Of a stretch of 9,662 nt of DNA, positions 1 through 5,805 are shown piece after piece (position 1 is the first letter of the stretch; each line of letters opens with the position of its first letter). Under the pieces are notes generated by a model that had not been told where the DNA came from, did not search any database, and worked only from the letters and a program-made list of their open reading frames with translations. This DNA comes from Woeseiaceae bacterium (lineage in GTDB: Bacteria > Pseudomonadota > Gammaproteobacteria > Steroidobacterales > Woeseiaceae): contig WTCH01000004.1 of NCBI GenBank assembly GCA_013138675.1, forward strand, positions 1 through 9,662, in the 5' to 3' direction. The position numbers and the translations under genes were made by a program.

Positions 1-350
1 CACAATGCACAACAGCCACTGCCAAGCGCCTTAAGCGCTGGGAGCACGAAGATGTTCTCGACAAAGCGGCGACCGATCTGAAGCAGGAGCGTGATGCCAT
101 GCGTCAACGCAAGGCGCTGGTGGAGCACCCGTTCGGTACCCTCAAACATGGGATGGGAGCAACGCACTTCCTGACCAAACGATTACCAAGTGTGAAGGCC
201 GAAATGAGCCTTCACATACTCGCTTACAACATGAAACGGGCGATCAAGGTGCTTGGCGCAGAGAAAATTATCGATGCACTGCAACCGGCGTGAAGACAAA
301 ACACTTTTTGCCGGGTTGCTGTCGGTAGGATCGTCTTTTTACACAGCCTC
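1..350 (+). mobile_element. Right-hand part of an IS1182-type insertion sequence
   Basis: This is the distal end of an insertion sequence that enters from the left edge. It contains the transposase 3' end and about 57 bases after the stop codon. The right boundary is put near 350 because 335-350 reads tttttacacagcctc, whose complement (gaggctgtgtaaaaa) looks like a terminal inverted repeat. The left end and target duplication lie outside the window, so the boundary is an inference. Confidence 0.6.
3..293 (+). CDS. IS1182 family transposase, C-terminal fragment (5' end outside window)
   Basis: This is the C-terminal 96 residues of a DDE transposase. The reading frame is open to the left edge from position 3, so the gene starts upstream; the ATG at 99 is internal. 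Visible family features are CTTAKRLKRWEHE at the left, then VEHPFGTLKHGMG and THFLTKRL, followed by EMSLHILAYNMKRAIKVLG. This is the usual last block of IS1182-type transposases, containing the late catalytic region. The protein would bind the element's terminal repeats and cut and join the DNA ends. The stop is TGA at 291-293. Whether the full gene is intact cannot be judged here, but the visible part shows no frameshift or internal stop. Confidence 0.85.
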   Translation, partial: QCTTATAKRLKRWEHEDVLDKAATDLKQERDAMRQRKALVEHPFGTLKHGMGATHFLTKRLPSVKAEMSLHILAYNMKRAIKVLGAEKIIDALQPA

Positions 351-369
351 GGCCGTTAGCAGACTGTCA

Positions 370-521
370 GTTTCCGTTATTTCCCTCTGTTTGAACGACC
401 GCTATTGGTGAAAGCAGTCATTCGGCGTTTCCGCGGAAACGCGTTTCCCTAGATACACCTGACTCTTAATGTGGTTTCGAGGAAACCCCTCCGCGGAGGG
501 TTTATTGAACATCCTGGAAAC
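370..521. other. Cluster of GGAAAC/GTTTCC hexamers and short palindromes
   Basis: Six exact copies of GTTTCC or its complement GGAAAC occur in 152 non-coding bases: 370-375, 427-432, 435-440, 443-448, 481-486 and 516-521. Two of them form a perfect 14-base palindrome at 427-440. A further inverted repeat (ggtttc-gag-gaaacc) lies at 473-487. About 0.07 copies would be expected by chance. The array could be binding sites for a regulator or a nucleoid protein, or a decayed repeat. No coding sequence is visible here. Confidence 0.35.
484..503 (-). terminator. Palindromic hairpin, probable terminator of the EamA gene
   Basis: A perfect 14-base palindrome (ccctccgcggaggg, 487-500) is flanked by AA and TT. 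Read leftward it is an A-stretch, a GC-rich stem and then TTT, 82 bases beyond the EamA stop codon. The T-run is short and the loop minimal, so termination is plausible but not certain. The same sequence could act on rightward transcripts leaving the insertion sequence. Confidence 0.45.
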
Positions 522-522
522 T

Positions 523-560
523 GTCGCGGCTGAAGCCGCTCCCACAGAAGCCGCTCCAAC
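523..560. repeat. REP-like hairpin element with partial second copy
   Basis: The stretch gtcgcggctgaagccgctcc resembles the GTCGCGACTGAAGTCGCTCC-type repetitive extragenic palindromes common in Xanthomonadales. The core gcggct-ga-agccgc (526-539) is a perfect inverted repeat. The segment gaagccgctcc occurs twice, at 532-542 and 547-557, with a 15-base period. Such elements usually sit just after genes, as here, 22 bases past the EamA stop codon. That it is repeated elsewhere in the genome is expected but cannot be seen in the window. Confidence 0.5.
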
Positions 561-581
561 GGGGATCGCGCCGGGCTGTGT

Positions 582-1418
582 TCAGTCTGCTTGGCTGTTT
601 CTGAGCACAATCGCTATGCCGCCGAGAGTTGTGACCGAGGCGAGCACGAGCCGCAAATTCACCTCTTCGCCAAGTAGCAGCACACCGCCAATTGCGGCAA
701 TAACGGGCACGGATAGCTGCACAGTGGCTGCTCGTATCGTCGTCAGACCTCGCAGTGCTGCATACCAGACGAAGTAACCGAGACCGGACGCAACGGCACC
801 CGATGCAACAGCAAGTGCGATGCCAGTATTGGTGATGTGGAGGTCCTTCAGGAATACCAGGCTTGCGGCGAGTGCCAGCGGTGCGGAATAGATAAAATTG
901 TAGGCTGTCGATTCCATCGGGTCAGCGGCCATTCGTCCAAACAAAGAGTAGAAGCCCCAGGCGACACCTGCGACTGCCATGAGTAGTGCACCGGCCGGGT
1001 TCGGAGCAGTCACGCCTGGCGACACCAGGTACACGAGACCGGCCACTGCAAGCGCGAGGCCGGCCCATGACGATTTCGAGAAGTGTTCACCGTCGCGCAG
1101 GCCGACGACGAACATTGTCACCTGCACTGCACCGAACAGGATCAATGCGCCGGTCCCGGCACTGAGCGAAAGATAGGCGAAAGAAAAGAAGATCATGTAG
1201 GCGAATAACATCGCTACAGCACGCAAATCGACTTTGGGGCGCCCTTGCGAACGCAAACGCGGCAGCACAATAAGTCCGAGCATGACGGCGCCGGAGATGA
1301 TTCGAACACTGGTAAAACTGGCGGCATCGACAAGCCCGGCGCCGAGCGCCATGCGACACAGCAGGGAGTTGGCGGCAAATGCCAACATCGCGATTGCCGT
1401 GAGCAGCATCGTGTTCAC
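582..1418 (-). CDS. EamA (DMT superfamily) permease
   Basis: This is an integral membrane protein of about 278 residues. It is hydrophobic throughout and contains roughly ten predicted membrane segments in two repeated EamA halves, the normal size and build of drug/metabolite transporters. The second half shows the typical SVPVIAAIGGVLLLGEEV stretch near the end. Start choice: GTG at 1418 follows a GGAAAG ribosome-binding sequence by 8 bases; ATG at 1409 (275 residues) is the alternative. The open frame continues upstream to 1703, but that extension lies on top of the phosphoribosyltransferase gene in another frame and is polar and Arg/Ser-rich, so it is not coding. The start lies 4 bases after the upstream stop, so the two genes form a leftward operon. 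The substrate is unknown. Linkage to a phosphoribosyltransferase hints at a base, nucleoside or related metabolite, which is inference only. Confidence 0.88.
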   Translation of the reverse strand: MNTMLLTAIAMLAFAANSLLCRMALGAGLVDAASFTSVRIISGAVMLGLIVLPRLRSQGRPKVDLRAVAMLFAYMIFFSFAYLSLSAGTGALILFGAVQVTMFVVGLRDGEHFSKSSWAGLALAVAGLVYLVSPGVTAPNPAGALLMAVAGVAWGFYSLFGRMAADPMESTAYNFIYSAPLALAASLVFLKDLHITNTGIALAVASGAVASGLGYFVWYAALRGLTTIRAATVQLSVPVIAAIGGVLLLGEEVNLRLVLASVTTLGGIAIVLRNSQAD

Positions 1419-1422
1419 AGTG

Positions 1423-2007
1423 TCAGCTTTCCAGAAGCGGTTCCAGGCGGTCGATAATTGATCCCAGCTCCGGCCGGTGTTCGCGCAACTCGTCGACCGA
1501 CAGGCCCGAGAGTTCGTACGGGAGCACCAGCCAGTCGTTCGTTTCATGCACGAAATAATCGGGTACTCGCAACGTCCTTTCGCTCGGCCGGTACCAGACC
1601 GACGCAACGCGAATATCGTGCGGAAGATTGCGACGTGTCTTGCGCGCCAGCTGGTCGATAACGGCCTGGACGCTCGAACCGGTGCTGTACACATCATCGA
1701 CAATCAGCATTGAATGGTGCGCACACAGGTTCTCGAGCAGATATTGCAGGCCGTGCACGCGAATGGACTCGGCCTTGCTGACCATTTCATCGTAGCTCGC
1801 TGCGCCACGGTATGACGTGCGAATGGCGATGTGGTCTGTCTTTACGCCGAGAAAGTCGAGGCCTTCCTGCACGGCGATGCCGACAGCGCTTCCACCACGC
1901 CACAAGCCGACGAGAAAATCGGGCTTGAAGCCAGCCTGGGAAATCGTGGCAGCGAGCTTGAAAGAGTCTTTGAGAAAATCGTCCGCGGCGACGAATTTTT
2001 TAGTCAT
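1423..2007 (-). CDS. Phosphoribosyltransferase, hypoxanthine PRTase-like (paralogue A)
   Basis: This 194-residue cytosolic type I phosphoribosyltransferase resembles the group annotated as hypoxanthine phosphoribosyltransferase (COG2236-like). These enzymes transfer phosphoribose from PRPP to a purine base. The PRPP-binding motif is clear at residues 101-113 (LIVDDVYSTGSSV, with the paired aspartates at 104-105). An N-terminal WRGG loop at 36-39 precedes VGIAVQE. The protein is a paralogue of the divergent gene at 2072: the first 65 residues align without a gap, with about half identical by eye. This copy carries about six extra residues between positions 66 and 85, in the loop region before the PRPP motif. 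The ATG is preceded by GGAAA. It is the first gene of a leftward pair with the EamA permease. The preferred base cannot be told from sequence. Confidence 0.85.
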   Translation of the reverse strand: MTKKFVAADDFLKDSFKLAATISQAGFKPDFLVGLWRGGSAVGIAVQEGLDFLGVKTDHIAIRTSYRGAASYDEMVSKAESIRVHGLQYLLENLCAHHSMLIVDDVYSTGSSVQAVIDQLARKTRRNLPHDIRVASVWYRPSERTLRVPDYFVHETNDWLVLPYELSGLSVDELREHRPELGSIIDRLEPLLES

Positions 2008-2030
2008 TGGTTTTTCCGAGCCTGCGGTGC

Positions 2031-2056
2031 GGTAGAATCCGGACAGGCATTATAAC
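2031..2056. promoter_or_regulatory. Divergent promoter region between the two PRTase genes
   Basis: The 64-base gap must hold the promoters of both genes. On the minus strand a consensus TATAAT lies at 2054-2049, giving a leader of about 35 bases to the start at 2007. On the plus strand TAGAAT at 2033-2038 is a candidate -10 (leader about 27 bases), and TATAAC at 2051-2056 overlaps the leftward -10. No good -35 is visible for either direction. The overlap suggests the two directions could compete for polymerase or share a regulator. Confidence 0.45.
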
Positions 2057-2071
2057 GACACAACAACAATA

Positions 2072-2644
2072 ATGAACAAGATCGTACTATCGGCGCAGGA
2101 TCTGCTCCACGACTCGTTCCGGCTTGGCCTTCGCGTGCTCGAAGACGGCTTCAAGCCGACAATGATCATCGCGATATGGCGCGGCGGGACCCCGGTCGGC
2201 ATGGCTGTCCAGGAAATCATGGCCTACTGTGGGCTTGAGTCCGACCACATCGCCATTCGCACGTCGTCTTACATCGGCGTTGATCAGCGCGGCGCGGTCG
2301 CGGTGCATGGACTCAACTACATCATCAAGAAGATCTGCCACGATGACCGGGTGCTGATCGTGGATGATGTGTTCGACACCGGCAATACGATCAAAGCCGT
2401 CACCGATGAGCTGGGAAACCGTGCGCGTGGCAATACGCCGGATGATATTCGCATCGCGGTCCCCTGGTATAAGCCTGAACGCAACGAGACGGATATCGAA
2501 CCGGACTATTTCGTTCGCGAGACTGCCGAGTGGCTCGTCTTTCCGCACGAGCTGGATGCACTAAGCCCCGAAGAGTTGCGCCAGGAGCGCCCGGAGATTG
2601 CCGCGATCATTGAGGGTGCCAAGGAACGACGGGAACCCGCCTGA
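2072..2644 (+). CDS. Phosphoribosyltransferase, hypoxanthine PRTase-like (paralogue B)
   Basis: This 190-residue type I phosphoribosyltransferase shares paralogue A's architecture: WRGG at residues 36-39, VGMAVQE at 42-48, DHIAIRTS at 58-65, and the PRPP motif LIVDDVFDTGNT at 95-106 with aspartates 98-99. The predicted reaction is PRPP plus a purine-type base to the nucleoside monophosphate and pyrophosphate. The PRPP loop differs from paralogue A (FDTGNT against YSTGSS), as does the shorter loop after residue 65, so the two copies may prefer different bases. No Shine-Dalgarno sequence is evident; the leader before the ATG is A/C-rich. The stop is followed after 10 bases by the LOG-family start, so the two are probably co-transcribed. 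Confidence 0.85.
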   Translation: MNKIVLSAQDLLHDSFRLGLRVLEDGFKPTMIIAIWRGGTPVGMAVQEIMAYCGLESDHIAIRTSSYIGVDQRGAVAVHGLNYIIKKICHDDRVLIVDDVFDTGNTIKAVTDELGNRARGNTPDDIRIAVPWYKPERNETDIEPDYFVRETAEWLVFPHELDALSPEELRQERPEIAAIIEGAKERREPA

Positions 2645-2654
2645 GTACGAAGCG

Positions 2655-3224
2655 ATGTTGCAAAGAATCTGCGTCTACTGCGGCTCGAGCCCGGGCAACG
2701 ATGAGATCTACGCGCGCGCGGCTCAGGACCTCGCCAATGTGCTTGTTCAAAACAAGTTAGAGCTGGTCTACGGCGGCGCCACCAAGGGCACGATGGGCAT
2801 TCTTGCAGACGCGGTACTCGAGCGCGGCGGAGCGGTGCACGGCGTCATTCCGAAAATGCTTGAAGAAAAAGAAATTGCACATACCGGGCTGACCAAGCTA
2901 CACATCGTCGCGTCAATGCACGAACGTAAGTCAATGATGGCCGCGTTGTCCGATGGTTTCATCGCGTTACCCGGTGGTTTTGGCACGCTGGAGGAATTAG
3001 TCGAAATCGTGACCTGGGGCCAACTTCGATTTCACGAGAAGCCATGTGGCCTGCTCAATGTGAACGGCTACTTCGACAAACTACTCGGGTTCCTCGATCA
3101 CATGCGGGACGAGGGTTTTCTGAAGCCGCTAAATCGCGCAATGCTGCTCGCGGATGACAATCCTGCGGGGCTGTTACGTCAATTCGAAACCTACGCCGCG
3201 CCGGCGACCGACAAGTGGTTGTAG
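2655..3224 (+). CDS. LOG family protein, nucleoside 5'-monophosphate phosphoribohydrolase
   Basis: This is a 189-residue Rossmann-fold protein of the TIGR00730/LOG (formerly 'lysine decarboxylase-like') family. Characterised members hydrolyse the N-glycosidic bond of AMP or cytokinin nucleotides, releasing the base and ribose 5-phosphate. The family signature PGGFGTLEE stands at residues 106-114, preceded by MHERK at 88-92, whose arginine belongs to the conserved catalytic set. The N-terminal strand and loop ICVYCGSS (5-12) and YGGATKGTMG (39-48) are also typical. ATG 2655 is preferred over an in-frame ATG at 2598, because the latter adds 19 atypical residues and overlaps the PRTase gene; 189 residues is the normal length. 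The ribosome-binding site is weak, so translation may be coupled to the gene 10 bases upstream. Its chemistry is opposite to that of the neighbouring PRTase, suggesting base release and recapture. Confidence 0.9.
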   Translation: MLQRICVYCGSSPGNDEIYARAAQDLANVLVQNKLELVYGGATKGTMGILADAVLERGGAVHGVIPKMLEEKEIAHTGLTKLHIVASMHERKSMMAALSDGFIALPGGFGTLEELVEIVTWGQLRFHEKPCGLLNVNGYFDKLLGFLDHMRDEGFLKPLNRAMLLADDNPAGLLRQFETYAAPATDKWL

Positions 3225-3250
3225 GTGGAATGGCCAGCTGCAGCAATCCC

Positions 3251-4414
3251 TCAGAAAATCAGCCTGATTTTGCCTTTCGCTGGCGTGCGCAGATTTTGCG
3301 CAAACAGTGAGTACTGAATCCCGAGCCGACGGCCTTTGAGTTCATCGCCGACACAGATTCTTATCGGCAGCTCGAACACATCGATGGGTTCACCGGGCTG
3401 AATATCGCCAAGCTTGACCGAGATGTGTACCGAGTCGTCATGCAGAGTGACTGAAGGGTATCCAGCTTGCTCGGCCGGAGTCCTTTCGATGAACTTATCG
3501 TCGCGCGGAATTCGCGGCAGCTGCGTCGCGACGTGAAATGCGTTGTGGTTGGGCATCACGAGCGCGAGAGACGCATCGTGTATTTCCTCGTCACCCTGGT
3601 TCAAAAGCACGAGCTGTATCGGTGTGACGTTCTCTTCGAACAGGAAATACTGGTCCTGGTTCCTGTAGCGTCGTTCCAATTTCTGCATCTCTTCCACAAT
3701 TTCATCCGTAGAGCGTTCTTCATACGGACTGTCAGTTCCGAACAGTCGAGCGTGAGTCAGGCGCGCGACGATCGTGTTCGACGCGGATGCGTGTACGCGT
3801 GTCTTTGCTTCGATTAGTTCGTGAAGTTTCGCGCTCGCGACCATAGAGGGAAGCTCGCCAAAGCTGCACGTGGCAACCCTGAGGTCTTTGTGAATAATGT
3901 CACCCGGGAATCCGATCTCGACGTTAGCGGCAGACACCGAGTCCTGGAACTTCCTCTCGAACAGAGACTGCAATTGTCGACGGCCAAGCTTCACGGCCCC
4001 GCTATTGATACGGGCATAGGCGTCGCCGCGTCGCAATTGTTCGGAGTGGTCGACGCGCATCATGTACGGGCGAACCTGGCAGTCACCAATTTCGAAAACG
4101 CCAACGCGTTCGCCCTCTATCGTCACGGGCTGATAACGAATACGAATCGGCGGCTCAATGTGATCGTTCGCCAGCGACTGGTAAGCAGGTTTTCCCGAGA
4201 AATCAGCACGATCGACGCCGTACATCCGCTTGCGATCTTTCTTGTCGAATTCGACGCCCGTAATGATGTAGCGCGTGCCCTCGACGGATGCGTTTGCCAT
4301 CGCGATAACATCGCGCAGGAAACGCTCGACGCCCGCTTTGCCATAAGCACTTTTTTGAAACTGTACGGCAGTCGAAGGCGTCGCCGAGCGGACAATGCGG
4401 GCGAGACGGTTCAT
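3251..4414 (-). CDS. AlbA_2 (Schlafen-like) domain protein with uncharacterised C-terminal half
   Basis: This 387-residue soluble protein has an N-terminal region, roughly residues 14-150, matching the AlbA_2 / 'AAA-4' putative nucleic-acid-binding domain. Visible signs are the helix FLRDVIAMANA (32-42), the strand-turn RYIITGVEF (48-56), the strand VGVFEIGDCQVRPYMM with the conserved Arg-Pro at 115-116, and a YAR motif at 133-135. The usual early acidic E-x-x-x-x-E-F-K pattern appears only as VQFQKSA (17-23), so that motif is degenerate. Residues 150-260 are helical and charged. Residues 260-387 look beta-rich, ending in GKIRLIF, and I do not recognise them. No ATPase motif is present. The gene converges on the LOG gene with a 26-base gap and diverges from the kinase at 4577. 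A defence, RNA-related or regulatory role is possible but unsupported. Confidence 0.65.
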   Translation of the reverse strand: MNRLARIVRSATPSTAVQFQKSAYGKAGVERFLRDVIAMANASVEGTRYIITGVEFDKKDRKRMYGVDRADFSGKPAYQSLANDHIEPPIRIRYQPVTIEGERVGVFEIGDCQVRPYMMRVDHSEQLRRGDAYARINSGAVKLGRRQLQSLFERKFQDSVSAANVEIGFPGDIIHKDLRVATCSFGELPSMVASAKLHELIEAKTRVHASASNTIVARLTHARLFGTDSPYEERSTDEIVEEMQKLERRYRNQDQYFLFEENVTPIQLVLLNQGDEEIHDASLALVMPNHNAFHVATQLPRIPRDDKFIERTPAEQAGYPSVTLHDDSVHISVKLGDIQPGEPIDVFELPIRICVGDELKGRRLGIQYSLFAQNLRTPAKGKIRLIF

Positions 4415-4576
4415 AACAGATGAACTATGACCGATTATGTTGAAACAGCGCCGGAACTATTCGTCATTTCTGAGAAATCAGGACCATGGCCGGTAAATCA
4501 ATAGTCGAGATGCGATTGCGAGTCGCGCGTCATAGCGGCATTATTGACAAGCTAATTAACTGTTTTAAAAAGAAAA

Positions 4577-5632
4577 ATGACGAAATTACCAAATTCTCTG
4601 GACAGCATCGCCACACCGTCGCCTGAAACGCTCGAAATCGAGGTTTTGGACCTCCTGATTCGGGAGTACGGATTGCGGGGCAAATTGTCGCCACTTGTCA
4701 GCGAACGGGACCAGAATTTTCGCCTGGATGCGACGGACGGGCGACAGTTCGTCGTGAAGATTGCGAACAGCGCGGAGCCTGCGCAAATTACCGACTTCCA
4801 GATCCAGGCCCTGTTGCACCTGGAGGCATCGGCTTGCACGGTCGTTGTGCCGAAACTGGTTCGCACTCGCACGGGAGAAGCGTCATCGAATATCGCAACT
4901 GCGGACGCGAGCAATGTACTGCGGGTCGTCAGCTACGTCCCGGGGCGGCCGGTTGAAGAATCCGTGCCTGGACCGGGACTCGCTTACGCCTTGGGCCAAT
5001 GCCTTGCAGAACTCGACAGGGCGCTCGGCGATTTTTCGCACGCGGGAGAATCACAAGTCTTGCTTTGGGATATGCAACGAGCGAGCGAGCTGCGAGATTT
5101 GATGGCGCATGTTTCGGATCCCGATCTTCAGGCAACGGTGAATACCTGCCTAGACGATTTCGAAGAGCGGGCCGCGCCATTGTTTCCTGCATTGCGGAGC
5201 CAGGTGATCCATAACGATCTGAATCCGGGCAATATCCTGATAACGGATTCGGAGCCGGCAACCGTCGCGGGCGTCATCGACTTCGGCGACATGCTGCGTG
5301 CACCGCTTATCGTCGATGTCGCGATCGCGGCAGCGTATCTCCGGTCGACAGATGACGATGTGCTGGCGGCGATGCAGGCATTGATCTCAGGCTTCGACAG
5401 CATCGTGCCGCTCGAGGATCGGGAGTGCGAGCTGCTATTCGACCTGATTCGAATGCGCCTTGCCACGACAATTACGATCTTGTACTGGCGTAAATCGGCC
5501 CGCTCGGAGGAGGACGCCTACCTCAAGAAGGCGCTGCGAGAGCAGAGCTCGGAGCGCTTTTTGCGACACATCAATCGCATCTCACGGCAGGGTTTTGCGG
5601 ACCGTGTTCTCACCTCGATAAAAGCCCTCTAA
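4577..5632 (+). CDS. APH-fold phosphotransferase (aminoglycoside/choline/hydroxylysine kinase-like)
   Basis: This 351-residue cytosolic kinase belongs to the APH superfamily. The catalytic loop HNDLNPGN is at residues 212-219, with D214 the likely catalytic base and N219 a magnesium ligand. The metal-binding DFGD is at 235-238. The N-lobe lysine is in FVVKIAN (K61), followed by an EPAQITDFQIQALLHLE stretch supplying the paired acidic residue. The overall form recalls hydroxylysine kinase (AGPHD1/HYKK-like) proteins, including the N-lobe fused to class III aminotransferases in some proteobacteria, though no aminotransferase gene is present here. The substrate is therefore open: an amino-alcohol, amino acid or sugar. 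The family name alone should not be read as antibiotic resistance. The start is ATG 4577 behind an A-rich leader without a strong Shine-Dalgarno sequence. It appears to be a single-gene transcription unit, divergent from the AlbA_2 gene. Confidence 0.8.
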   Translation: MTKLPNSLDSIATPSPETLEIEVLDLLIREYGLRGKLSPLVSERDQNFRLDATDGRQFVVKIANSAEPAQITDFQIQALLHLEASACTVVVPKLVRTRTGEASSNIATADASNVLRVVSYVPGRPVEESVPGPGLAYALGQCLAELDRALGDFSHAGESQVLLWDMQRASELRDLMAHVSDPDLQATVNTCLDDFEERAAPLFPALRSQVIHNDLNPGNILITDSEPATVAGVIDFGDMLRAPLIVDVAIAAAYLRSTDDDVLAAMQALISGFDSIVPLEDRECELLFDLIRMRLATTITILYWRKSARSEEDAYLKKALREQSSERFLRHINRISRQGFADRVLTSIKAL

Positions 5633-5805
5633 ATCAACGACTTAATCGGGGATCCAGAGGGTCTCCCACACGCTTTAGTTTTCATTTTGTGAAATTCTGA
5701 CCACGAGTGGCAAACCGGGGTCGCCAAAGCTGTGGATCAGTTCCCGGCAATCAATGGTTTGGCGACATAACATTGGCTTCATTCGGTTAAATCTGACAGG
5801 GATCC

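Noticed and set aside
1419..1703. N-terminal extension of the EamA frame giving a 373-residue protein
   Set aside because: It lies inside the phosphoribosyltransferase gene in a different frame and is Arg/Ser/Cys-rich. The hydrophobic EamA sequence begins only at 1418/1409, where a ribosome-binding site is present.
2087..2548. Minus-strand frame of 153 residues opposite PRTase B
   Set aside because: PRTase B has clear PRPP motifs, and the antisense product resembles no protein family.
3225..3250. Bidirectional terminator between the convergent LOG and AlbA_2 genes
   Set aside because: The 26-base gap holds only the small palindrome gctgcagc (3237-3244) and no T-run.
3821..4423. Open frame of 200 residues on the plus strand, antisense to the AlbA_2 gene
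   Set aside because: It mirrors the codon structure of the opposite gene, shows no recognisable domain and has an Arg-rich tail; it is a shadow frame.
4544..4568. Consensus TTGACA at 4544-4549 as a promoter for the kinase
   Set aside because: The best -10-like sequence (TTTTAA, 4563-4568) is only 13 bases away, and no -10 stands at 16-18 bases, so I do not call it a promoter.
4486..4626. 46-residue basic ORF starting ATG 4486 and overlapping the kinase start
   Set aside because: The AGGA is only 2 bases before the ATG, the frame overlaps the kinase gene by 50 bases, and the second half reads as frame-shifted kinase sequence.
5647..5690. Possible terminator after the kinase (ggga...tccc followed by a T-rich stretch)
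   Set aside because: Only four base pairs can form around an 11-base loop, which is too weak to support.
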